From contig PMBV01000169.1 in the NCBI GenBank assembly GCA_003153055.1, positions 1-16,953 on the forward strand: DNA of 16,953 bases, read 5' to 3'. The notes beneath the pieces are model-generated. The model worked only from the letters and a program-made list of their open reading frames with translations. It made no database searches and was not told the DNA's origin. This DNA comes from Myxococcales bacterium (GTDB taxonomy: Bacteria; Myxococcota; Myxococcia; Myxococcales; Myxococcaceae). Position 1 is the stretch's first letter. Each line of letters begins with the position of its first letter. Of the stretch, positions 7,480 through 13,469 are shown one piece after another. The position numbers were made by a program, and so were the translations under genes.

Positions 7480-8289
7480 ATGAGTACAGGCTTTCATCTG
7501 GTGGTGTGCGGCAGCCTGGTGCCGGACCCGCTCCAGACATTGGAGCCGGTGATGGGGCCCGATGGCCCCTCGCTGAAGAACGAGCTCATGCTGCCGGCGG
7601 TGCTCGACCCGTGGGCTGGCCATGCCCTCAACGAGGCGGCGAACCTCGCCAAGCAGGTGCCCGGGAGCAAGGTCTGGCTGGTGAGCCTCGCGCCCAAGGC
7701 CAAGCTGCAGCAGTTGATGATGTCGGTGGCGCAGAAGGTGCCCTTCGAGCTGGTCGCACTCGACGGGCCGGCCCGGGGCTTCACTGATGCGTGGGAGGTC
7801 GCTGAGGCGCTGGCCGGGGCGATCCACGGAATTTCCGGGTTGGACCGCTCCCGGCTCCTGTTGTTCGGCGGCTGCGCGTCGGCCTCGCGGGATGCGAGCG
7901 TGACGATGCAGATGGTCGGAGAACGACTGGAGGTCACCGACCAGTTCCTCGCGGTCGACGAGCTGAAGGTGCAGCCCGACGGCTCGCTGCGAGTGCTCGA
8001 GCGGGTGGAGGGCGGGCAGTACCTCGCCTCGGTCTGCGCCGGGCCTCCGATGGTGGTGGCGTGGGCCACTGGGCACTTGCCCGAGCCGTCGAGCAACCCT
8101 CAACTGGGAATGCAGAACATGCGAAACATCTTGCCCGCGCTGCAGAAGGCGAAGCCGGTGAAGCTGGGCACTGGCGGCGTGGAGTTCGCCGAGGTCGAGC
8201 TGCCCACGCAGCGACGGGAGACGCGCATCGTGAAGGACGCCAACGCCGACGAAATCGCCCGCGAGCTCGTCGACTGGATAAGGGGCTGA
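7480..8289 (+). CDS. electron transfer flavoprotein beta subunit-like protein (EtfB/FixA family, divergent)
   Basis: A 269-residue protein, slightly longer than typical EtfB. Family marks include a VPD near the N-terminus, LDPWAGHALNEAANLA (matching the NPFDE-ALE region), a nucleotide-loop-like GCASASRDASVTMQMVGERL and VEGGQYL (176-182) before PPMVVAWATGHLPEPSSNP. EtfB pairs with EtfA; the beta subunit binds AMP in ordinary ETFs and a second FAD in bifurcating ones, and sequence alone does not settle which applies here. The signature region is degenerate compared with canonical EtfB. GGGAGGG (7466-7472) precedes the ATG by 7 nt, and the gene begins 30 nt after the preceding stop. It is followed after 3 nt by the alpha-subunit gene, in the usual beta-then-alpha order. 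Confidence 0.82.
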   Translation: MSTGFHLVVCGSLVPDPLQTLEPVMGPDGPSLKNELMLPAVLDPWAGHALNEAANLAKQVPGSKVWLVSLAPKAKLQQLMMSVAQKVPFELVALDGPARGFTDAWEVAEALAGAIHGISGLDRSRLLLFGGCASASRDASVTMQMVGERLEVTDQFLAVDELKVQPDGSLRVLERVEGGQYLASVCAGPPMVVAWATGHLPEPSSNPQLGMQNMRNILPALQKAKPVKLGTGGVEFAEVELPTQRRETRIVKDANADEIARELVDWIRG

Positions 8290-8292
8290 CCC

Positions 8293-9324
8293 ATGGAAAA
8301 GGTACTGTTTCTGAGCCATACGGACGCGAATGGTGCGCTCTCGCCGGTTTCGCGGCAGGCCCTCGGCGCGGCGGTGTCGCTGACCAAGAGCCTCGGTGGG
8401 GCGACGCTGACGGTCGGCCTCTGGGGTGAGACCGTGCAGGCCGCGGCCGACTCGGTCGCTGGCTGCGGCGCGACGTTCCTCGGCGTGGTGGGGACGGACT
8501 TCGACGTGCCACGGTACGCGAGCGATGCCGCCGCGGCCGAGGCGCTGGTGCGGAAGTCCGGTGCGACCATCGTGGTGGCTCCCGCGACCACGCGGCTCTC
8601 GAGGTCCATGCCTGGAGTGGCCGTGCGCGTCGGCGGGCGCATCGAGACCCACGTGGCGGCCTTCGGGGTCGACGGCGAGAAGGTGCACATCAAGCGGTGG
8701 TACTACCGGCAGCGGCTCCAGGCCACGATGTCGCGCACGCTGCGCCCGTGGTGTCTGCTCATTGACGCGGGTGTATTCGATGGGTGGTCAGGAGCTGTGG
8801 GGACGGCGCCGGTGGAGTGCCTGGCCGTGTCACTGACGGAAGGGAGCAAGCGCACCCGCGTGGAGGGCGTGCTCGCCGCGACCGCCAGCGCCCAGACGAT
8901 TCGCCCTGATGCCGAGCTGCTCCTCGTCGCTGGCGCCGGGTGGACCAAGAAGCAGGGTGACGGTCAGGCCCACGTGAAGGACGCCGAGCAGTTGATTCTC
9001 GGGTTCCTCGAGCGGTCCAAGGCCTCGCTGGGAGGGAGCAAGTCGCTGGTCGACCTCAGTGGTGAGGGCCGCGAGGTGCTGTCTTTCATGACTCACATGA
9101 ATCAGGTGGGGCAGACCGGATCCAGCCCGAGACACCGCAAGGGCCTCTCGACGTGTTGCCATGGCGAGGAACCGCACGCCGTGGGCTGGCGCTTCATCGG
9201 CGAGCGGAGGGCCATCAACAAGGACCCGGCGTGCGGCTGGGCTCGGGGAAAGGCAGACGTGGTGTATGTCGCCGATGCCTTCGAGGTGATGGCCAAGGTG
9301 AACGAGCTCTTGGGGAAGGGCTGA
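8293..9324 (+). CDS. electron transfer flavoprotein alpha subunit-like protein (EtfA/FixB family, divergent FAD site)
   Basis: A 343-residue protein with an N-terminal ETF domain and a C-terminal FAD-binding domain. QVGQTG (271-276) and INKDP (308-312) are canonical and set the register. Between them, canonical EtfA has about 31 residues including GISGAIQH, which contacts FAD; here the segment has the same length but reads GLSTCCHGEEPHAVGW (C288, C289, H290). The usual SGGRG motif is replaced by GAGW (214-217). The protein is therefore a diverged EtfA with an altered flavin environment, not a truncation. It should form the heterodimer that moves electrons from the dehydrogenase to the ETF-QO-like protein. 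A purine-rich AAGGGG precedes the ATG, which follows the beta-subunit stop by 3 nt. It is the last gene of the unit. Confidence 0.82.
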   Translation: MEKVLFLSHTDANGALSPVSRQALGAAVSLTKSLGGATLTVGLWGETVQAAADSVAGCGATFLGVVGTDFDVPRYASDAAAAEALVRKSGATIVVAPATTRLSRSMPGVAVRVGGRIETHVAAFGVDGEKVHIKRWYYRQRLQATMSRTLRPWCLLIDAGVFDGWSGAVGTAPVECLAVSLTEGSKRTRVEGVLAATASAQTIRPDAELLLVAGAGWTKKQGDGQAHVKDAEQLILGFLERSKASLGGSKSLVDLSGEGREVLSFMTHMNQVGQTGSSPRHRKGLSTCCHGEEPHAVGWRFIGERRAINKDPACGWARGKADVVYVADAFEVMAKVNELLGKG

Positions 9325-9426
9325 TGGCAGTCCACTCGGTGGCTTCTCGGCCCTCGAGGTGAGCGCAAGAGGTGGCGGTCGAGAAGCGCCTTGATGGGGG
9401 AAGGCAGGAGGGTTGCCCGTTCTCAT

Positions 9427-9683
9427 GGGCGAGCCCGACCAGCCCCTCGACCATGGGGCCAGGTGGGCGAGGGTCTCCAGCAATGTCACCAATGGTACCA
9501 TTCGAGGGGTCGTCCTCGAGGCCGGGTCACTCCCCAGCCCTGTCATCACGGATGACAGATTTGTACACCGTGATGACGCGCTCGGGGACCCATGCCCACC
9601 TGTGTCCTGTCTCAGATGTCGATGGAGCCCCGGGCCCCTCGTCCGACGGCGGGCCTGAAGTCGAGGGGCTGGTGTGCTCGCCC
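9427..9683. repeat. large nested inverted repeat
   Basis: The left arm (9427-9451) and right arm (9660-9683) are inverted copies sharing GTCGAGGGGCTGGT followed by GCTCGCCC, differing by a short indel between the two blocks. Their midpoint, near 9555, almost coincides with the inner hairpins at 9540-9577. The sequence between arms and centre shows little pairing. It could be a decayed mobile or repetitive element, or a termination region. Confidence 0.5.
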
Positions 9684-9751
9684 GAGACCCCACGCCCCAG
9701 AAAGCCGCCCACCCTCAAGGCCGCTTCGTTGTCAGCGCCCACGGCGTCCAT
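9527..9751 (-). CDS. possible small protein of 74 residues just downstream of the OPT gene
   Basis: On the minus strand an ATG at 9749-9751 opens a 74-codon frame ending at 9527. It begins 5 nt after the OPT transporter stop codon, and the last codons of that gene (GAGGAGGAT) supply a ribosome-binding-site-like sequence, so translational coupling is possible. The product is polar, with a Ser/Pro/Gly-rich middle and a C-terminus WAWVPERVITVYKSVIRDD. I do not recognise it. Against it, its last third coincides with perfect hairpins that would force the codons there, and its amino-acid composition is unremarkable. It may be chance, or the tail of a decayed gene. Confidence 0.25.
   Translation of the reverse strand: MDAVGADNEAALRVGGFLGRGVSGEHTSPSTSGPPSDEGPGAPSTSETGHRWAWVPERVITVYKSVIRDDRAGE
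9540..9577. terminator. two mutually exclusive hairpins, probable bidirectional terminator
   Basis: CTGTCATC-ACG-GATGACAG (9540-9558) is a perfect 8-bp stem followed on the plus strand by ATTTGT. Overlapping it, GTCATCACGG (9542-9551) and CCGTGATGAC (9568-9577) form a perfect 10-bp stem with a 16-nt loop, so only one can form at a time. The element lies about midway between the convergent EtfA-like and OPT genes, which fits transcription termination from both sides. A strong T-run is lacking. Confidence 0.45.
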
Positions 9752-9756
9752 CGGGG

Positions 9757-11841
9757 TCAATCCTCCTCGGGCTCCACGGCAGCCCGCTTGCTCGCCACGT
9801 AGACGAACAGGCTCAGCCCTCCGAAAGCCAACAGCCCCGTCCAGTTCCCCCAGGTCGCCAGCAGCCCGCCGACCCCGGGGACCTTGGTGAGGTCTGGCAC
9901 CAGCACCCGACCGGTGAGGTCCTCGAGGTACTTGAGGACCGCCGCCAGCACGCCCACCAGCGCTCCGCCGGCGATGAAGCCCGAGGCGATGAGCGTGCCC
10001 CGCTCGTGGCGAGCGCCAGACACCTTCTCGTCCTTCGAGGAGCGCTTCACCAACCAGGCCACCACGGCGCCGACGACCAAGGGAGAGTTCAGGTCCATCG
10101 GGAGGTACATGCCGAGCGCCAGCGCCAGGCCAGACACGCCGCTCAGCTCCGCCGCGACGGCGAAGACTCCACCGATGCAGTAGAGGAACCACGGCGCGCC
10201 GCCCGAGCCCATCACTCCGGTGAGCACCGCGGCCATGGCGTTGGGTTGGGGCGCGGGCATGGGGTTCGGGTGGTGCGGCCCCGGGGAGAAGCCATACACC
10301 TTCGCCATGAGGTAGATGACGAGCGTCGTCGCCGCCGACGCGACCACCGAGCCCAGCAAGTTGCCGATTTCGATGCGGCGCGGCGTGGCGCCGAGCCAAT
10401 ACCCAATCTTGTACTGAGTCACGAGCGAGCCCGACATGGACAGCGCAGTACACACGACGCCTCCGATGAGGAGCGTCTGGAGCATCCCCGCCTCGCCCTT
10501 GAGCCCCATCGCCGACAGCGCCACCGCGGTGATGATGAGCGTCGTCAGCGTCATGCCCGAGATGGGGGTGATGGAAATCATCGCGATGGCCCAGGCAGAC
10601 ACCGCGGCGAACAGGAACGACACGCCCAGGGTGAGCCCGGTGGAGAGCAGCGCCAGGCTCGTCGCCTCGGGCTCCTGAGCGAGGACCGAGAGGCGGAAGT
10701 AGAGGAAGATGACGAGCGCGGTGCCTCCGATGCCGAGGAGCACGGTAGACATCGGCAGGGCCCGGTCGGTGCGCTCGCTGCTGGCCTGCACGCCGCCCCT
10801 CGCCAGGCGAACGACTTCGGTGACCGCGAGCTTGGCAGCTTGCCCGATGACCGGTGACATCTTGAGAATGGAGATGAGCCCCGCGGCGAAGATGCCGCCG
10901 ATGCCGATGGGGCGGGCGTAGGTGAAGAAGAGGTCCTCCGCCGGCATCTCCGAGATGAGCCGGGTGCCCGGTGGCACCACGTCGACGATGTGCGGCCCGA
11001 GCCAAGCGATGAGCGGCACCAGCACGAAGTAAGAGATGAACGAGCCCGCGAGAATGATGGAGGCGTATTCGACGCCCATGATGTACCCGAGGCCGAAGAT
11101 GGCCGCGGTGGTGTTCATCGCAAACACCGCCTTGGTCTTCTCGGTGAAGCCGTGGAGCGCTCCGATGGCCGCGGTGGAGAACGTGTCCGACCACGCCTTG
11201 AGCGACGGCCCGAGGAAGTCGAACACCGCCGCCAGCCCCGCCGACCAGCCGAGCACCACCGCGCTCTCTCCGCCCTTGTTGCCCGCGACGAGAATCTCGG
11301 TGGTGGCTCGGGCCTCTGGGAAGGGCAGCTTCCCGTGGAGCTCATGGGTGAAGTACCGGCGAAACGGCGCGAGGAGGAACACGCCCAACGTCGCGCCGAG
11401 CAGCGGCACCAGGAAGATTTGCCAGGGTGAGGACCGCGCCTCGAGGCCCAAGATGAAGATGGCCGGCATGGTGAAGACCGAGCCACCGGCCACGATGCCC
11501 GAGGTCGCGCCGATGGCGAGCACGTTGACGTTCTCCAGCAGCGTCGACGGCCTCCGCGCGGCGAACTTCACGAGCATCGTCGAGAGCCCGACCGCGAGAA
11601 TCGAGATGGGAATCGCCGACTCGATGCCCTGCCCGAGCTTCAGCACGATGTACGTCGCCGCCGCCGAGAACACCGCCGACCAGAGCACGCCCTGCACGAT
11701 GGACCGCACCGTGACCTCGGGTGGCGACGCGCTCGCGGGGATGGCCGGCTGGAAAGTCTCTTCCGGGGCCAGCTCACGGAAAGCGTTCTCGGGGAGCCCC
11801 TCCGGTGGGCCCACGGCTGCTGAGGTCTCAGGTGCACTCAT
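9757..11841 (-). CDS. OPT-family oligopeptide transporter
   Basis: A 694-residue polytopic membrane protein with about 14-16 hydrophobic segments after a cytosolic N-terminus of roughly 45 residues. NKGGESAVVLGWSAG (about 186-200) and the proline-rich PHHPNPMPAPQPNAM stretch (about 522-536), followed by the VMGSGGAPWFLY helix, fit the bacterial branch of the OPT superfamily (Pfam PF03169). Members import small peptides or metal-siderophore complexes by proton symport; the substrate here is unknown. ATG 11839-11841 is chosen because the family-like sequence starts soon after it. The frame stays open a further 825 bp upstream, but that part is antisense to the sigma gene and lacks transporter character. 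No clear ribosome binding site precedes the ATG. It is monocistronic or coupled to the weak small frame downstream, and convergent with the ETF operon. Confidence 0.9.
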   Translation of the reverse strand: MSAPETSAAVGPPEGLPENAFRELAPEETFQPAIPASASPPEVTVRSIVQGVLWSAVFSAAATYIVLKLGQGIESAIPISILAVGLSTMLVKFAARRPSTLLENVNVLAIGATSGIVAGGSVFTMPAIFILGLEARSSPWQIFLVPLLGATLGVFLLAPFRRYFTHELHGKLPFPEARATTEILVAGNKGGESAVVLGWSAGLAAVFDFLGPSLKAWSDTFSTAAIGALHGFTEKTKAVFAMNTTAAIFGLGYIMGVEYASIILAGSFISYFVLVPLIAWLGPHIVDVVPPGTRLISEMPAEDLFFTYARPIGIGGIFAAGLISILKMSPVIGQAAKLAVTEVVRLARGGVQASSERTDRALPMSTVLLGIGGTALVIFLYFRLSVLAQEPEATSLALLSTGLTLGVSFLFAAVSAWAIAMISITPISGMTLTTLIITAVALSAMGLKGEAGMLQTLLIGGVVCTALSMSGSLVTQYKIGYWLGATPRRIEIGNLLGSVVASAATTLVIYLMAKVYGFSPGPHHPNPMPAPQPNAMAAVLTGVMGSGGAPWFLYCIGGVFAVAAELSGVSGLALALGMYLPMDLNSPLVVGAVVAWLVKRSSKDEKVSGARHERGTLIASGFIAGGALVGVLAAVLKYLEDLTGRVLVPDLTKVPGVGGLLATWGNWTGLLAFGGLSLFVYVASKRAAVEPEED

Positions 11842-11900
11842 GGAGGGCGCACGATAGCGGCCTGCTCCCGCCAAAGGCACGGAAAGGGGCCCGAACGCCT

Positions 11901-11926
11901 GTAACTCGCCATCGATGTGCAGCGTA
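11901..11926 (+). promoter_or_regulatory. ECF-sigma-type promoter upstream of the small secreted peptide gene
   Basis: GTAACT (11901-11906) and CGTA (11923-11926) are separated by exactly 16 bp, the layout of ECF sigma promoters (AAC-containing -35, CGT-type -10). The same layout occurs at 12141-12166 in front of the ECF sigma gene. The predicted start near 11933 leaves about 45 nt before the ATG at 11978. Confidence 0.5.
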
Positions 11927-11936
11927 GCCACGTGGC
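11927..11936. promoter_or_regulatory. perfect 10-bp palindrome at the predicted transcription start
   Basis: GCCACGTGGC is a perfect palindrome immediately after the CGTA -10 element and spanning the predicted start site. It could be an operator, but palindromes of this length also arise by chance in GC-rich DNA. Confidence 0.25.
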
Positions 11937-11977
11937 GTGAGGCACTTCTCAGGCACCTGACCCTCTCTGGAGCTTCG

Positions 11978-12133
11978 ATGATGCGCGGACGGATTCTCCT
12001 CTTTGGCCTTCTCTCTGTCGTGAGCTGCGTCGGCTCGACCAACCTGTGCGCGCTCCCGAAGAGCCGCGATACCGCCCCCCTCGCCACCCGGAGCGTCGCG
12101 CCGCTCAGCTGCTCCCCTGTCGGCAAACAGTGA
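11978..12133 (+). CDS. small exported, possibly lipoprotein-like peptide
   Basis: A 51-residue product beginning MMRGRILLFGLLSVVSCVGS: a short basic start, a hydrophobic core of about 12 residues and a cysteine at about residue 17. The sequence before the cysteine (VVS) only loosely fits a lipobox, so it could instead be a plain signal peptide or a membrane-anchored peptide. GGAG at 11969-11972 is 5 nt from the first ATG (a second ATG follows at 11981), which supports translation. The remaining 30 residues are polar, with two more cysteines. No family is recognised. It lies downstream of an ECF-type promoter and 78 bp before the ECF sigma gene, so it may be part of that regulon or carry its signal. 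Frames this short in GC-rich DNA can be accidental. Confidence 0.42.
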   Translation: MMRGRILLFGLLSVVSCVGSTNLCALPKSRDTAPLATRSVAPLSCSPVGKQ

Positions 12134-12140
12134 CGAGGCT

Positions 12141-12166
12141 GAAACCGGGTGCTCCTCGTGTGCGTA
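12141..12166 (+). promoter_or_regulatory. ECF-sigma-type promoter upstream of the ECF sigma gene (autoregulation)
   Basis: GAAACC (12141-12146) and CGTA (12163-12166) are separated by exactly 16 bp, matching the element at 11901-11926 in spacing and in the AAC and CGTA cores. The predicted start near 12173 leaves about 39 nt of leader. ECF sigma factors typically transcribe their own operon from such a promoter; that this sigma does so is inferred. Confidence 0.55.
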
Positions 12167-12211
12167 CCAGCCATACTCCCAGGGGATTGGTCCAAGACCC
12201 TCGAGAGGAAC

Positions 12212-12745
12212 ATGACCGACGAGGAGCTCATGGACGCATTCCGAGAAGGTGACGCGCAGGCGTTCGACGCGCTCTTCAGTCGGTATGCGCCGCTGGTGCG
12301 CTCGTACCTGCGGCGGATGGCGGGCGGAGACAGCGCGCACGCCGATGACCTGTTGCAGGCCACCTTTCTCTCGGTGGTTCGGGCCCGGGGCCGCTTCTCT
12401 CGCGGGGCTCGCTTCAAGCCTTGGCTGTATGCCATCGCCACCAACGCCGCGAGGGACGCCCACCGTCGGGGCAAGTCGGAGGCGCTGACCGATGACGGGA
12501 CGGTGCCCGAGCAAGAGGCCGAGCCGGTCGCGCTGAAGGACCCCGGCCTCGAGCGGCAGGTCCAGAAGGCCCTGGCCCAGCTCCCGGCGGCGCAGCGAGA
12601 GGCCATCGTGCTCCACCGCTTCGAGGGCCTGTCGTTCGCGGAGGTGGCCCAGGTCGTTGGCCTCACCGAGTCAGCGGTGAAGGTTCGCGCCCACCGCGGC
12701 TACGAGGCCCTGCGAGGGCTTCTCAAGGGAGTGTGGGAGCCATGA
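12212..12745 (+). CDS. ECF-family RNA polymerase sigma factor
   Basis: A 177-residue protein with the two ECF domains. Region 2 (about 14-85) includes FDALFSRYAPLVRSYLRR, the polymerase-binding DDLLQATFLSVVRAR and the -10-contacting FKPWLYAIATNAARDAHRR. Region 4 (about 125-175) has LPAAQREAIVLHRFEGLSF and a helix-turn-helix, EVAQVVGLTESAVKVRAHR, for the -35 element. No sigma 1.1 or region 3 is present, as expected for this class. GAGAGG lies a few bases before ATG 12212. The stop overlaps the next gene's ATG (ATGA, 12742-12745), so sigma and its presumed membrane inhibitor should be made together. Two ECF-type promoter elements lie upstream. Confidence 0.95.
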   Translation: MTDEELMDAFREGDAQAFDALFSRYAPLVRSYLRRMAGGDSAHADDLLQATFLSVVRARGRFSRGARFKPWLYAIATNAARDAHRRGKSEALTDDGTVPEQEAEPVALKDPGLERQVQKALAQLPAAQREAIVLHRFEGLSFAEVAQVVGLTESAVKVRAHRGYEALRGLLKGVWEP

Positions 12746-13362
12746 ACGACGAATCGCTGGAGGCCATTCGCCGCGCCGCCCTGGCCGAGCTCGAGCGTGC
12801 TCCGAAGGCCCGGCCTTGGTGGGTCGACGCGGTGGCGCTCGTTGCGGTCAACGCGCTCTGCGGCCTGGGCTGGAGCACCCTCTTCGCCTTCAACCTCGTG
12901 CAGCACACCGGGCCCGTGCTGCGCGGCCTCGGCGCCGCGGGGCTTGGGTTGATGGCGCTGGGCGGCGCGGTGGCTGCCGTGCGCCCCGGAGGACGACCGC
13001 TGCGGGTGCTGTCGCTCGGGGTGTTTGTCGCGACCGTGCTGGTGATGCTGTGGGGTGCCAGCGGGTTCGACCCGGGGACGCCCTTTTTCGGCGGGGTCGG
13101 CTGCGGCCTCAGTGAGCTCACCGCCTCGGTGGTGCCAGCCGGCGTCTCGCTCTGGGTGCTGTCGCGGTTCGCGCCAGACGCGGTGCGCACCCTGGTGGCA
13201 GGGCTGGCGGCGGGCGCTGGCGGGCTCCTGACGCTGCACCTGCACTGCCCCAACGGGACGCTCGCGCACCTCCTGGTGTTCCACCTCGCTCCGTGGGTGC
13301 TCGTGTCGCTGGTGGCGGTGGGCCTACGAAGGAAGCTGCCCTCGGCGAGCTGGGCCCCGTAG
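12742..13362 (+). CDS. NrsF-like (DUF1109) membrane anti-sigma factor
   Basis: A 206-residue protein with a short cytosolic N-terminal helix (MNDESLEAIRRAALAELER) and about six hydrophobic segments, the size and topology of the NrsF/DUF1109 family. C121 (GVGCGLSEL) and C169 (LHLHCPNGTLAHLLVFH) are 48 residues apart; in Caulobacter NrsF a similarly spaced cysteine pair senses metal or oxidative stress. The protein should hold the upstream ECF sigma at the inner membrane until a signal, perhaps acting on these cysteines, releases it. GGGAG precedes the ATG, which overlaps the sigma stop by 4 nt. A GTG at 12733 in the same frame is a less likely start. The family call rests on topology, the Cys motifs and gene position. 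Confidence 0.78.
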   Translation: MNDESLEAIRRAALAELERAPKARPWWVDAVALVAVNALCGLGWSTLFAFNLVQHTGPVLRGLGAAGLGLMALGGAVAAVRPGGRPLRVLSLGVFVATVLVMLWGASGFDPGTPFFGGVGCGLSELTASVVPAGVSLWVLSRFAPDAVRTLVAGLAAGAGGLLTLHLHCPNGTLAHLLVFHLAPWVLVSLVAVGLRRKLPSASWAP

Positions 13363-13469
13363 GGCGAGGAGCGGTCCCTCGGCGCCGCGGGAGGAAGCGT
13401 CCTCGGGCGACGAAATCGGAGTGCCCCGGCGATATGCCGCGCGAGGCCGTGCATTCCTGTCGCCCGAAG

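Larger units (their letters stand above)
9325..9756. other. intergenic region between convergent genes, with nested inverted repeats
   Basis: No strong gene is seen. The stretch holds an 8-bp inverted repeat with a 30-nt loop just after the EtfA-like gene (GCTTCTCG 9342-9349 and CGAGAAGC 9380-9387), an outer inverted repeat of about 24 nt (9427-9451 and 9660-9683), and two overlapping hairpins near its middle (9540-9577). A weak 74-codon minus-strand reading frame (9527-9751) overlaps these structures and is listed separately. Confidence 0.6.

Noticed and set aside
5599..9324. Nitrogen-fixation-linked FixABCX
   Set aside because: The subunit types match loosely, but the order (dehydrogenase, FixC-X-like, EtfB, EtfA) differs from fixABCX and no nitrogen-fixation gene is nearby. 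The presence of the acyl-CoA dehydrogenase points to acyl-CoA oxidation instead.
9372..9890. Plus-strand 172-codon frame in the intergenic region
   Set aside because: It runs into the 3' end of the OPT gene in antisense, is Ser/Pro/Arg-rich and has no recognisable motif.
11842..12666. Extension of the OPT gene by up to 275 codons upstream of 11841
   Set aside because: The frame stays open but is antisense to the ECF sigma gene and the small peptide gene, has no transmembrane or OPT character, and would give an N-terminus far longer than the family's. The start at 11841 fits the family.
13363..13469. A separate ECF-type promoter for the second sigma gene
   Set aside because: I looked for an AAC-N16-CGTA arrangement like those at 11901 and 12141. 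The nearest candidate (GAAATC followed 16 nt later by ATGC) lacks the CGTA core.
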